64,000 nt of DNA from an uncultured Lachnospiraceae bacterium (GCA_946414885.1 CAMKQH010000001.1:186001-250000), one strand, 5' to 3'; shown: positions 51,889 through 61,079, counted from the first letter of the stretch. Made by a program: numbers and translations. The notes: generated by a model from the sequence alone, not told the origin.

Positions 51889-51915
51889 ATTAGACAGAGA
51901 ATGGATGATGCGTAA

Positions 51916-53460
51916 ATGCTATTTTTGTACGGAAAGCCGATTTGGCTGGCTCCCGCGTCGATTCTGTGGAGGACGGTCAGAGTGCTGATCCCCGCATGGG
52001 TGGGGATGAATCTTATGATCGCGGAAATCGGCAGCGCATATATGGTGAAGGATCACAGACGGCTTGAGTCCGTGGATGAAATCAGCTATGAAGAGACGCT
52101 GGACTACGTGGAGAATCCAGGCATGGGGTTTTATTCCCCCGTCTACGTTCATTTTCAGGAGAATGGAAATGCCGTGCCGGAGACGTCTGATCCGCTGATC
52201 CATTTCCGAATGGATCTTGCGGAGTTTTCGGGTGCCTATCATCATTCCTCCGATAAGGAACTCTCAGAGGATGCTTTAAAATGCTTCGAAGAGACGCTGG
52301 AGAAGCTTGAGGAGGATCAGCGCTGCGCAATTCTTCGCTTTTCTTATGACCCCTGGTTTAGCGGGAAAAATACTTATGAACCAAGCTTGGAAATGATCCT
52401 GCGGCATCAGGAACAGCTTGGCGAAGTGATCAGCAGACACGGAGAAACAGTGGTTTCCGTCGAGTGCGGCCTCTTTGGGAAATGGGGTGAGATGCACGGA
52501 TCGAAAGCATGCACGCAGGAAAACTTTAACAGAGTGATCGACAAATGGCTGGATGTTTTACCGGAATCCATTCCCATCAGCGTTAGGACGCCGAGCCAAT
52601 ATGCAGGATGGTGCGGCATTGGCTTAAACGAACTTGCTTCGCAAGTGACAACGCCAGGACAAAAGGAATATCGCGTCGGAATCTATGATGACGGGTATAT
52701 GGCTTCCGAGTCTGATCTTGGTACCTACGTGAATCGAGACCAAGAGCTTACGTGGCTTTCGAATCAGGCGAAGCATACGCTCTTTGGAGGAGAGGCGGGC
52801 GTGACCCGCGATAATATGGACGAGATCGGATTAACGGTTTCCTACTTGGAAAAAGAGGCGTTTCTTACGCATCTTACGTATCTAAACGGCGCTTGGAACC
52901 AACAGACGATGGACGTTTTAAAGCAGGAAACGTACGAAGGGAGCGATCCAAGATATCAAGGTCGTTCGGGTTATGAATACGTAAGGAATCACTTTGGATA
53001 TCGGTTTGTCGTGCGCGGCGTCAGAATGACAAAGGAAGTGCCGCAGGGGTGGAATCTTATTCTGGAGACAGACGTGGAGAACGTTGGATTTGCAAATCTG
53101 GTAAAACCGAAGGAATTGAGTTTGCTGATTGTTGGAAATGGCGTGAAATATCATTATCCGGTCATGGAATGGGTTGAGAATTCAGATCCGACGAAATGGG
53201 ACAGCCAGACGATCACAAGCTTTTGCGTGAGTGCTTTTCTGCCGGAGGATGCTCCGCTTGGAGAATACGAGGTTTATCTGGCCATTGCAACGCCGAGCAT
53301 TTTGGACGAGGAAAAGAAGCCCATTTACGCCGTGCGTCTTGCCAATGACGGGGAAGTATGGAATGATGAACTGAGGGCGAATTTTCTTGGAAGCTTTCAA
53401 GTTACGGACAAGCCAAAGAAATTGGAATGGACGCTGGAAAACGGCTATGTATTGAAATGA
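51916..53460 (+). CDS. DUF4874/DUF4832 domain protein
   Basis: 514 residues. The region YVENPGMGFYSPVYVHF through LRFSYDPWFSGKNTYEPS and VECGLFGKWGEMHGS resembles the TIM-barrel-like DUF4874 domain, followed by DUF4832 features (GGEAGVTRDNMDEIG, NHFGYRFVVRGVRM). Such proteins are often secreted and tied to polysaccharide metabolism. Here a hydrophobic stretch (near 15-45) may act as an anchor, but no classical signal is clear. The ATG at 51916 has a weak site (GGATGATG); a later ATG at 52006 would remove the hydrophobic part. Function unknown. Confidence 0.75.
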   Translation: MLFLYGKPIWLAPASILWRTVRVLIPAWVGMNLMIAEIGSAYMVKDHRRLESVDEISYEETLDYVENPGMGFYSPVYVHFQENGNAVPETSDPLIHFRMDLAEFSGAYHHSSDKELSEDALKCFEETLEKLEEDQRCAILRFSYDPWFSGKNTYEPSLEMILRHQEQLGEVISRHGETVVSVECGLFGKWGEMHGSKACTQENFNRVIDKWLDVLPESIPISVRTPSQYAGWCGIGLNELASQVTTPGQKEYRVGIYDDGYMASESDLGTYVNRDQELTWLSNQAKHTLFGGEAGVTRDNMDEIGLTVSYLEKEAFLTHLTYLNGAWNQQTMDVLKQETYEGSDPRYQGRSGYEYVRNHFGYRFVVRGVRMTKEVPQGWNLILETDVENVGFANLVKPKELSLLIVGNGVKYHYPVMEWVENSDPTKWDSQTITSFCVSAFLPEDAPLGEYEVYLAIATPSILDEEKKPIYAVRLANDGEVWNDELRANFLGSFQVTDKPKKLEWTLENGYVLK

Positions 53461-53490
53461 TAATTATGGAAAACGCAGGAGGAAGTAACT

Positions 53491-54606
53491 ATGACGGAAA
53501 CCAGACCTTTTGTACCTTGGGAACAGATGAACAGCTTTATGATCGATGCTTTTAAGGGGTATGGCGTCCCGGAGGAGGATGCGAAGATCTGCGCTGACGT
53601 CCTTTTGGAGTCTGACAGAAGGGGCATCGAAAGCCACGGATGCAATCGCTTTAAGCCCATCTATATCGACAGGATCGTGAAGGGAACGCTTTTGCCCAAG
53701 ACGGAGCTTGAGATTATCAAGGAGACGCCGACGACAATTGTCGCTGACGCGCATGACGGCATGGGCATGGTGGCCAGCTATCACGTGATGAAGAAGCTGA
53801 TCGAGAAGGCGAAGACCTACGGCATGGCGGGAGGAGCGATCCGCAACAGCACCCATTACGGCATCGCGGGCTACTGGACCGGCATGGCGAGCGATGCAGG
53901 AATGATCGGCATCACGGGCACCAATGCGAGACCCTCCATTGCGCCAACTCTTGGCGTGGAAAACATGCTTGGAACGAATCCGCTCACGTTCTCCATCCCG
54001 ACGGATGAGGAGTTCCCGTTCTGTCTGGACTGCGCGACTTCCATCGTACAGCGCGGAAAGATTGAATATTATGCCAGAGAAGGAAAGCCCGTGCCGGCAG
54101 GCATGGTGGTTTCCGAGCAGGGGGAAGCGCTGACGGACAGCGCTCAGATCTTAAAGGATCTGGTGAAGGGAACGGCAGCCCTGGCGCCCCTCGGCGGCAT
54201 TGGCGAGGAGATGGCGGGATATAAGGGATATGGCTATGCAACGGTTGTGGAGATCCTTTCAGCAGCCTTGTCCGGCGGTGAATTTATGAAGGCTCTGTCC
54301 GGCGTTGACGAAAACGGAAAACCCAGAATGTATCACTTGGGCCATTTTTTCTTTGTGGTCGATCCCGAGGCATTTATGGGACGTGAAGAGTTTAAGAAAA
54401 TTGCCGGCGAGATTTGCCGCGCGCTGCGCGCTTCAAAGAAGGCTCCCGGCGAGAGCAGGATCTATACGGCGGGAGAGAAGGAACATGACGTTTGGCTCTT
54501 CCGTAAGGATAAGGGCGTTCCCGTGGGTGAGGCCGTACAAAAGGACATTATCACCGTAAGGGATGCGCTGGGATTAAATTATCATTTCGCTTTTGAAGAT
54601 AAATAG
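53491..54606 (+). CDS. Ldh-family (malate/L-lactate/ureidoglycolate-type) NAD(P)-dependent dehydrogenase
   Basis: 371 residues. Family segments: LLESDRRGIESHGCNRF (catalytic-histidine region), ADAHDGMGMVASYH, NSTHYGIAGYW, FSIPTDEEFPFCLDCATS and GYKGYGYATVVEILSAAL. This family oxidises or reduces 2-hydroxy acids such as malate, sulfolactate or ureidoglycolate; the exact substrate cannot be told. AGGAGG spaced 7 bp from the ATG. It is the last of the unrelated genes before cbiF, 26 bp away. Confidence 0.88.
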   Translation: MTETRPFVPWEQMNSFMIDAFKGYGVPEEDAKICADVLLESDRRGIESHGCNRFKPIYIDRIVKGTLLPKTELEIIKETPTTIVADAHDGMGMVASYHVMKKLIEKAKTYGMAGGAIRNSTHYGIAGYWTGMASDAGMIGITGTNARPSIAPTLGVENMLGTNPLTFSIPTDEEFPFCLDCATSIVQRGKIEYYAREGKPVPAGMVVSEQGEALTDSAQILKDLVKGTAALAPLGGIGEEMAGYKGYGYATVVEILSAALSGGEFMKALSGVDENGKPRMYHLGHFFFVVDPEAFMGREEFKKIAGEICRALRASKKAPGESRIYTAGEKEHDVWLFRKDKGVPVGEAVQKDIITVRDALGLNYHFAFEDK

Positions 54607-54632
54607 CGGTGGTGGATTGCGGAGGAACGGGA

Positions 54633-55391
54633 ATGGTTTATTTTGTGGGCGCCGGAAGCGGCGCGGCTGACCTGATCACGGTGCGTGGGAAAAAACTGTT
54701 GGAGAAGGCGGACGTGATCATTTATGCTGGTTCTCTGGTAAATCCTGAACTGCTTGCATATGCAAAGCCGGACTGTGAGCTTCACAACAGCGCAAAGCTG
54801 ACGTTGGAAGAAATCTTGGAGATCATGGAAAAGGCGGAGAAAGACGGAAAGATGACGGTTCGCCTTCACACGGGGGAACCAAGTATTTACGGGGCCGTCA
54901 GGGAGCAGATGGATGCGCTCGATGAGCGCGGCATACCATATGAGAGCTGCCCAGGCGTTAGTGCATGCTTTGGCGCAGCGGCGTCCTTAAATCTGGAATA
55001 TACCTTGCCGGAGGTGTCGCAGTCTTTGATCATCACAAGAATGGCTGGTAAGACGCCCGTGCCGGAAAAGGAATCCATAGAAAGCTTTGCGGCCCACGGA
55101 GCCAGCATGGCGATTTATCTGAGCGCAGGGATGCTGGAGGAATTATCACGGCGCCTGATGGCGGGAGGTTATGCTAAGGATACTCCCGCAGCCTTGGTGT
55201 ATAAGGCTACCTGGCCGGAGGAGGAACGGTATCTGTGTACCGTGGAGAGCCTTCCAAAGGTGGCGGCAGAGCATGGGATCAACAAGATTGCCGTTGTGCT
55301 GGTTGGTCCGGCGATCGCCCAGAGTGGGTATGCAAGATCGAGGCTTTACGCGCCGGATTTCGCGACGGAATACCGTCCGGCAAAGGTTTAA
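54633..55391 (+). CDS. cbiF: Cobalt-precorrin-4 C11-methyltransferase CbiF
   Basis: 252 residues. Tetrapyrrole methylase domain: FVGAGSGAADLITVRG, the ADVIIYAGSLVNPELL segment typical of CbiF/CobM, LHTGEPSIYGA and CPGVSACFGAAA. It methylates C11 with SAM. The ATG at 54633 follows GGAGGAACGGGA and starts the domain cleanly; an upstream GTG at 54609 is in frame but has no site. Confidence 0.95.
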   Translation: MVYFVGAGSGAADLITVRGKKLLEKADVIIYAGSLVNPELLAYAKPDCELHNSAKLTLEEILEIMEKAEKDGKMTVRLHTGEPSIYGAVREQMDALDERGIPYESCPGVSACFGAAASLNLEYTLPEVSQSLIITRMAGKTPVPEKESIESFAAHGASMAIYLSAGMLEELSRRLMAGGYAKDTPAALVYKATWPEEERYLCTVESLPKVAAEHGINKIAVVLVGPAIAQSGYARSRLYAPDFATEYRPAKV

Positions 55392-55432
55392 GAATGAGAG
55401 CATAACGGTTCATGATTTTGGAGGTGTCAGGT

Positions 55433-56473
55433 TTGATTCTTCGCGTTTGTACCTTTACCGCCCAAGGGGAAGCCTTGGCGCGGAAGACATTTGAAGAATG
55501 GACGGAAATGATCCCGCAGTATCGAAGCGCGGACGTTTCTTTGGAGCAATGGACGGGAGCGTGTTTTGAAAAGCACCTCCCCATTCTGTTTATCGGAGCC
55601 TGCGGGATCGCAGTGCGGGCCATCGCGCCCTTTGTGAGGGACAAGCTTTCCGACAGCGCGGTGCTCGTCATGGACGAGCAGGGGAGATTTATCATTCCCA
55701 TTCTCTCCGGACACGTTGGAGGCGCGAATGCGCTCGCAAAGAAACTTGCGGATAAAACGGGAGCCGTTCTGGTTCTGACAACGGCAACGGACGTGGAAGG
55801 AACGTTTTCCGTGGACGTATTTGCCATGGAGAACGGCCTGCAGATCAAAAACCGGGACGGTATCCGGAAGGTTTCTGCGAAGCTTCTTCGAGGGGAGAAG
55901 GTAACCATCACTTGGGAAGACGGAATCCAGGCGGCAATTACTGAAGGTTGCGAAACGGAAGAGACGGAGCTTCCGGAGGGACTTGTTTTTGTACCTTTTT
56001 CATCTGGGACGGTTGACGTTAGGATCATTACGGAGGAAGGCCTTGCACGGCATCGGGATTTAAGTCAGTCGCTCTTGTTGGTGGCCAAGGAATATGTCCT
56101 GGGAATTGGCTGCAAGAAGGGAAAGACTTTTGAGGACTTAAATGCATTTTTGGTAGAAAACCTCCCGGAAGGGTGGCTGGAGAAAACCTGTGCCATCGCC
56201 TCCATTGATCTGAAGGCCAGGGAAGAAGGACTGTGGGAATTGGCGCAATATTATCACTTGCCCTTTGTAACGTATCCAGCAAGTGAACTGCAGAAGGTGC
56301 AGGGAGAATTTACGGAGTCTGAGTTTGTCCGCAAAACCACAGGCGTGGCGAACATATGTGAGAGGGCGGCACTTTGCCATGCAGGAACAGGTGGGAAGCT
56401 CGTTCAAAAGAAGACGGCGTCGCAGGGCATGACGGTGGCAGTGGCCAAGAGAATCACGGTGCTTCATTTTTGA
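55433..56473 (+). CDS. cbiG: Cobalt-precorrin-5A hydrolase CbiG
   Basis: 346 residues. The N-terminal domain has FIGACGIAVRAIAPFVRDK and ILSGHVGGANALA (the metal/delta-lactone handling core). The C-terminal CobE-like domain begins LGIGCKKGKTFEDLNAFL and has FVTYPASELQKVQGEFTES. It opens the ring-A lactone and releases acetaldehyde. TTG 55433 is chosen because GGAGGTG sits 6 bp upstream and the N-terminus then matches family members; an ATG at 55412 is the alternative. Confidence 0.94.
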   Translation: MILRVCTFTAQGEALARKTFEEWTEMIPQYRSADVSLEQWTGACFEKHLPILFIGACGIAVRAIAPFVRDKLSDSAVLVMDEQGRFIIPILSGHVGGANALAKKLADKTGAVLVLTTATDVEGTFSVDVFAMENGLQIKNRDGIRKVSAKLLRGEKVTITWEDGIQAAITEGCETEETELPEGLVFVPFSSGTVDVRIITEEGLARHRDLSQSLLLVAKEYVLGIGCKKGKTFEDLNAFLVENLPEGWLEKTCAIASIDLKAREEGLWELAQYYHLPFVTYPASELQKVQGEFTESEFVRKTTGVANICERAALCHAGTGGKLVQKKTASQGMTVAVAKRITVLHF

Positions 56474-56539
56474 ACAGTGATGAAGGAATGCAGCGTGAAG
56501 ATTGACGGAAGAGATTTTAAACGCGGGTTGGGAGATCAA

Positions 56540-57292
56540 ATGAGACAGACGATTTACGTTGTGGGCATTGGGCCGGGAAAACTGGAAGGAATGACGTTGG
56601 AGGCGAAGCACGTTTTGGAGACGTGTGACGTGATCGTAGGATATACGACCTATACGGATCTGTTAAAACCAAGCTTTCCGGACAAAGAATACTTAACGAC
56701 GGGCATGCGGCAGGAGATAGAGCGTTGCAGGCTTTGTTTTGAGTTGGCGGCGCAGGGAAAACAAGTTGCGCTTGTGTGTAGCGGAGACGCAGGCGTATAT
56801 GGGATGGCGGCACCCATGTATGAGCTTTTGCCGGAATATGCCTCTGGGACTTCTGACATGGAAATCAGCATTGAGATCGTTGGCGGCGTGACGGCGGCAA
56901 ACAGCGGCGCGTCGGTGCTTGGAGCACCCTTAAACCATGATTATTGCGTGATTAGCTTAAGCGATCTGCTGACTTCCTGGGAGACGATCGAGAACCGCCT
57001 GCGCGCAGCGATCATGGGAGATTTTGCGATCGCCATTTATAATCCTTCCAGTCATAAGCGAAAGGATTACTTGAAAAGGGCATGCGAGATCATGCTGGAC
57101 GCGGGAGCCAGCCCGGACAGGGCCTGTGGCTACGTGCGAAACATCGGAAGGGACGGAATGGAAAGCCGCGTCATGACGCTGAAGGAATTGAAGGAGACAG
57201 AAACAGACATGTTTACCACGGCGTTTGTGGGAAATTCCCAGTCCATTTTGCAAGACGGTAAACTGATCACGAAGCGGGGGTATTCGATATGA
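56540..57292 (+). CDS. cbiH: Cobalt-precorrin-3 C17-methyltransferase CbiH
   Basis: 250 residues. VVGIGPGKLEGMTLEAKHVL, DVIVGYTTYTDLL (the CbiH/CobJ signature), CSGDAGVYGMAAPM, NSGASVLGAPLNHDYCVISL and IYNPSSHKRKDYL. It methylates C17 and drives ring contraction. The ATG at 56540, with GGGAG 5-9 bp upstream, begins the domain; an upstream GTG at 56477 would add 21 unconserved residues. It overlaps the next gene by 4 bp. Confidence 0.95.
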   Translation: MRQTIYVVGIGPGKLEGMTLEAKHVLETCDVIVGYTTYTDLLKPSFPDKEYLTTGMRQEIERCRLCFELAAQGKQVALVCSGDAGVYGMAAPMYELLPEYASGTSDMEISIEIVGGVTAANSGASVLGAPLNHDYCVISLSDLLTSWETIENRLRAAIMGDFAIAIYNPSSHKRKDYLKRACEIMLDAGASPDRACGYVRNIGRDGMESRVMTLKELKETETDMFTTAFVGNSQSILQDGKLITKRGYSI

Positions 57293-59379
57293 GGAAAGTG
57301 CTGATCTATGCGGGCACGACGGAGGGCCGTGAACTGGCGCAAAGGCTTGCTGAAAAAGGCATTTTTTCGATTGTCTGCGTTGCCACGGAATATGGAGCCC
57401 AGGTTATGCAAGATACGGCAGTACGGGAAGAGATTGACGTAAGGCAGGGGAGACTTTCCGTCACGGAAATGAAAGACCTCCTGCTGGCGGAAGCGCTCTT
57501 TGCCGTTGTGGACGCAACGCATCCTTATGCGACGGAAGTGACGAAAAACATTAGACAAAGCATGGAGGGAAGCAGCGTTCCCTATTTCCGTCTGGAGAGA
57601 AATCTGGAGGAAGAAACAGACCTGACAAAGGACTGCATTTATTTTGATTCAGCAAGCGCTTGTGCAAAAAGGCTTTGCTGCATGGAAGGAACTGTTCTTT
57701 TGACGACGGGAAGCAAGGAGCTGGATGCCTTTTGTCAAAGAGAGGAACTGCGAAGCCGCTTGGTGGTTCGCGTGCTCCCAGGCAGGGAAAGCATGGAGCT
57801 TTGTTGGAAAAATGGGCTGGAAGGAAAACAGATCATAGCCATGCAGGGGCCCTTCACCAAGGAGATGAATCTGGCGACGATCCGCCAATATGGCATTACC
57901 TGTATGGTGACAAAGGAAAGCGGAAAGGTCGGCGGCGTTGACGAGAAGCTGGAAGCGGCGAAGGAAGCCGGCATCACGTGCTGTGTCATTCGAAGGCCCA
58001 TTCCGGAAGCGGATCAGACCTATTCCTTTTTGGAAACTTGTGAAGCAATCGAAAAGCTTGCTTTGAAAGAGGGCGGTGAGGAAGGTGAAAAGGCGTTCCT
58101 CGACGTGGTTCTGGCAGGCATTGGCATGGGAACAAGGGAGCAACGGACCATAGCCCTGGAGCAAAGGCTGGCCGAGACGGATTATTTATTTGGGGCAAAG
58201 CGGATGCTGGAAGGCCTTAGTGCGAAAAAGAACGTATACCCTTATTATCTGGAGAAGGATATCGTACCTTGCCTAAATGACGTCCGGGAAAAAGAAAATG
58301 GCAAACAGAACGTGACGATCCTTTTTTCGGGAGACGTGGGATTTTACAGCGGCGCTGCAAAGCTGTGTGCGGCGCTTGAAAAGATGGATGCAATTAGGTT
58401 GCGCTTTTTGCCTGGAACCTCGACGATCTCAGCCCTTGCCGCAAAGTTTGGGGAAAGCTGGCAGGATGCCATGATCCTTAGTACCCATGGCGTGGAACAA
58501 AACCAATGGAAGGCAGAGCTTTTGTTTGCCATGCGAAGGGGGAGAAAGCTTTTCTTTTTAACCTCTGGTCCGGAGGACGTCCGGGAGATCGGAGCGTTCT
58601 GCGTGGAGCGTGGATTTGACGAACATTACGATCTAAAACTTGGGTATCAGCTTTCCTATGCGGAGGAAAGGTGCTTTACGCCTACTGCAAAAGAAGCAAT
58701 GGAAATCACGGAACCTGGGCTGTATGCAGGCTTTATGGTACCAAGGAAAAGTACTTGCGCCGGAACGGATGCCGGGCAGCCTTGCGCGGCCTTCGGTCAG
58801 ATCACGCCGGGATTCTCAGATGAGGCGTTTCTGCGTGAGAAAGTCCCGATGACCAAGGAAGAAGTGCGTGAAATATCGATCTGTAAGCTGAGAATAACGG
58901 AAGATGCCGTGGCGTATGACGTGGGAAGCGGAACGGGCTCCATTGCAATGGAGATGGCAGCCTTGTCGCCGCGGATTCAGGTTTATGCCATCGAGTGCAA
59001 TCCGGAAGCGGTGGAACTGATCCGGAGAAATCGTGAAAAGTTTGGCGCTTATCAGGTACGGGTCATCGAGGCAATGGCACCGGAAGGAATGGAGGGATTG
59101 CCAGCACCGACGCACGTATTTATCGGCGGAAGCCGCGGTAACCTTCGGGAGATCCTGGAAGCCATTTACCAAAAAAATCCGCATGCGCGGGTTGTCATGA
59201 ATGCCATCAGCCTGGAGAGCATTGCAAAGATGCAGGAACTGGTTCGGGAATTTCCGGTAGAGGATCTGGAGATCACCAACGTTTCCGTCAGCAAGGCAAA
59301 GCAGGTGGGGGCATACCATCTGATGCAGGCGGCAAATCCCGTGATGATTTTCTCGTTCACGTTTCAAAAGGCAGAATAG
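57289..59379 (+). CDS. cbiJ/cbiET: Fused CbiJ (precorrin-6A reductase) - CbiE - CbiT (precorrin-6B/7 methyltransferase)
   Basis: 696 residues, three enzymes in one chain. Residues 1-~255: CbiJ/CobK reductase (IYAGTTEGRELAQRL, VDATHPYATEVTKN, TTGSKELDAF). Residues ~268-480: CbiE C5-methyltransferase (AGIGMGTREQRTIALE, FSGDVGFYSGAAKL, LSTHGVEQN). Residues ~520-690: CbiT C15-methyltransferase/decarboxylase with SAM loop DVGSGTGSIAMEMAAL and FIGGSRGN. Together they reduce precorrin-6A and methylate C5 and C15 with loss of the C12 acetate carboxyl. CbiE-CbiT fusions are common (CobL); the added CbiJ at the front is less usual. No stop or frameshift is seen at the junctions. Confidence 0.94.
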   Translation: MRKVLIYAGTTEGRELAQRLAEKGIFSIVCVATEYGAQVMQDTAVREEIDVRQGRLSVTEMKDLLLAEALFAVVDATHPYATEVTKNIRQSMEGSSVPYFRLERNLEEETDLTKDCIYFDSASACAKRLCCMEGTVLLTTGSKELDAFCQREELRSRLVVRVLPGRESMELCWKNGLEGKQIIAMQGPFTKEMNLATIRQYGITCMVTKESGKVGGVDEKLEAAKEAGITCCVIRRPIPEADQTYSFLETCEAIEKLALKEGGEEGEKAFLDVVLAGIGMGTREQRTIALEQRLAETDYLFGAKRMLEGLSAKKNVYPYYLEKDIVPCLNDVREKENGKQNVTILFSGDVGFYSGAAKLCAALEKMDAIRLRFLPGTSTISALAAKFGESWQDAMILSTHGVEQNQWKAELLFAMRRGRKLFFLTSGPEDVREIGAFCVERGFDEHYDLKLGYQLSYAEERCFTPTAKEAMEITEPGLYAGFMVPRKSTCAGTDAGQPCAAFGQITPGFSDEAFLREKVPMTKEEVREISICKLRITEDAVAYDVGSGTGSIAMEMAALSPRIQVYAIECNPEAVELIRRNREKFGAYQVRVIEAMAPEGMEGLPAPTHVFIGGSRGNLREILEAIYQKNPHARVVMNAISLESIAKMQELVREFPVEDLEITNVSVSKAKQVGAYHLMQAANPVMIFSFTFQKAE

Positions 59380-59395
59380 TAAGGGGGAGGAAGCT

Positions 59396-60790
59396 TTGGC
59401 GAATCCAAGAATCATGTTGGCCGCTCCAAAGAGTGGCAGCGGGAAGACCCTGATCACGTGCACCTTGCTCGAGGCGCTTCGGCAAAGAGGATTAAAGGTT
59501 CAGGCGTTTAAATGTGGTCCTGATTACATTGATCCCATGTTTCACAAACGGGTATTGGGGGTGCCCTCTCGCAATCTTGATCTTTTCTTCACGGGAGAGG
59601 ACGTGACGAGGGCATTGTTCTTAAAGGATAACGACAGTGACATTTCCGTGATCGAGGGCGTCATGGGATTATATGACGGTCTTTCGGGCACTAGTGAGGA
59701 GGCTTCGGCATACCATCTTGCAAGAACACTGAATGCACCGATCCTATTGGTTGTAAATTGTAGGGGCATGGGGAGATCCGTTCTTGCGGAGATTGCAGGA
59801 TTCCTTGCCTTAGACCGCGAGAAGCTGATCAAGGGCGTTATCCTAAATCAGGTGAGTGAAGCATTTTATCAGTCGATCGCGCCCATCATCCGGGAGGAAT
59901 TAAACATCGAAACGTTTGGCTTCTTCCCGACAAGAAAAGAGTTAGAGATACCGAGCAGACATCTGGGACTTTTGCTTCCTGATGAGTTAAGCGAATTAAA
60001 GTCTAAGATGGAGGAGGCGGCAGGGCAACTCGAAAAATCCGTTTGCATAGATCGGATTCTCGAACTTGCAAACGACGCTGCGAAAAAGAACCCGTTGACT
60101 GTGGGAGAATATAAGTGGTTAAACGCACCCGGCGGGAATGCTAAAAAGGTCAGGATCGGCGTTGCCATGGATGAGGCTTTTTGCTTTTATTACGAGGATA
60201 ATTTCCGGCTTCTGGAAAATGCGGGTGCGGAGCTTTGTTTCTTCTCCCCGATGAGGGACGCGAAGTTGCCGGAGGGCGTGCAAGGCCTGATCCTTGGAGG
60301 CGGCTACCCGGAGCTTCGTGCGGGAGAGCTGTCGGAAAACGGGGCGATGCGCGCGGAGATCAAACAAAAGCTCGCGGACGGAATGCCTGCCCTGGCGGAG
60401 TGCGGCGGATTCATGTATCTGCATGACTTCATTCAGTCTCCGGAGGGAGAGGAGTATCCCATGGCAGGAGTGATTCCCGGAGGCTGCCGGAATTCCGGAA
60501 AGCTTGTGCGATTTGGATATGCAATGTTCCAGATGCCAAGATCCTTTGCCTCGTTTTCAGATGGAATGGATGAAAACGTCAGTAACGAAATCCGGGGTCA
60601 TGAATTTCATTATTATGACAGTGATGCCTGCGGGGAGGATTGCATCGCGGTAAAGCCCGTGACGGGCAGAAACTGGAAATGTGGGTATTTTGGCGATGGA
60701 CGATATTTAAGCTTTGGACATCTGTATTATCCGTCAAACCCTGGATTTGCGAAATGGTTCGTGGATCAGTGCGAAAGCTGGAGGAAATAA
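59396..60790 (+). CDS. cbiA: Cobyrinate a,c-diamide synthase CbiA
   Basis: 464 residues. N-terminal amidoligase domain with APKSGSGKTLITCTLLEAL (nucleotide loop), KCGPDYIDPMFH, and VIEGVMGLYDGL. C-terminal glutamine amidotransferase domain with GGGYPELRAGEL, PALAECGGFMYL (cysteine nucleophile) and RGHEFHYYD. It amidates the a and c side chains of cobyrinate. TTG start, with GGGGGAGGAAGC upstream. The cysteine-rich small protein follows after 1 bp. Confidence 0.96.
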   Translation: MANPRIMLAAPKSGSGKTLITCTLLEALRQRGLKVQAFKCGPDYIDPMFHKRVLGVPSRNLDLFFTGEDVTRALFLKDNDSDISVIEGVMGLYDGLSGTSEEASAYHLARTLNAPILLVVNCRGMGRSVLAEIAGFLALDREKLIKGVILNQVSEAFYQSIAPIIREELNIETFGFFPTRKELEIPSRHLGLLLPDELSELKSKMEEAAGQLEKSVCIDRILELANDAAKKNPLTVGEYKWLNAPGGNAKKVRIGVAMDEAFCFYYEDNFRLLENAGAELCFFSPMRDAKLPEGVQGLILGGGYPELRAGELSENGAMRAEIKQKLADGMPALAECGGFMYLHDFIQSPEGEEYPMAGVIPGGCRNSGKLVRFGYAMFQMPRSFASFSDGMDENVSNEIRGHEFHYYDSDACGEDCIAVKPVTGRNWKCGYFGDGRYLSFGHLYYPSNPGFAKWFVDQCESWRK

Positions 60791-60791
60791 C

Positions 60792-61034
60792 GTGGAAAAG
60801 AATTCACATCGTTTTTTTGAAAATAAGGAGTGCAAATATTATCCTTGTCATAAAGGCCTGGAGCAGCTCAATTGTCTTTTTTGTTATTGCCCCATGTACC
60901 GCCTGGAGAATTGTCCGGGGAATCCCACTTATATTGATAAGGGGGAGCGTAGGATCAAGGTTTGCACGAATTGCACGTTCCCGCATCAGGCAGAGAATTA
61001 CGACCGCATTATAGACATCCTTAAGAAATCCTGA
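60792..61034 (+). CDS. Cysteine-rich small protein (metal-binding, cobalamin-cluster associated)
   Basis: 80 residues with eight cysteines (14, 19, 28, 31, 33, 41, 58, 61) in the pattern YPCH, CLFCYCP, NCPG, CTNC, plus histidines at 6, 20 and near 64. This matches the Cys_rich_small domain seen next to cobalamin and metal genes in clostridia and methanogens. A zinc- or cobalt-binding or chaperone role is plausible, not proved. GTG 60792 is chosen because the GGAG in the end of cbiA is correctly placed; longer frames would lie inside cbiA. Confidence 0.85.
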   Translation: MEKNSHRFFENKECKYYPCHKGLEQLNCLFCYCPMYRLENCPGNPTYIDKGERRIKVCTNCTFPHQAENYDRIIDILKKS

Positions 61035-61050
61035 ATATGCGTAAGTTTGT

Positions 61051-61079
61051 TTGCCTTACGCGCGGGTTTATGCTAAAAT
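61051..61079 (+). promoter_or_regulatory. Promoter of the 61.2-kb gene
   Basis: TTGCCT (61051-61056), a 17-bp spacer ending TGC, and TAAAAT (61074-61079). It starts a new unit after the cobalamin run; no clear terminator hairpin precedes it. Confidence 0.65.

Noticed and set aside
60640-60791. Longer versions of the cysteine-rich small protein starting inside cbiA
   Set aside because: The upstream codons lie in the cbiA frame region and encode nothing conserved; the GTG at 60792 has a correctly placed ribosome site.
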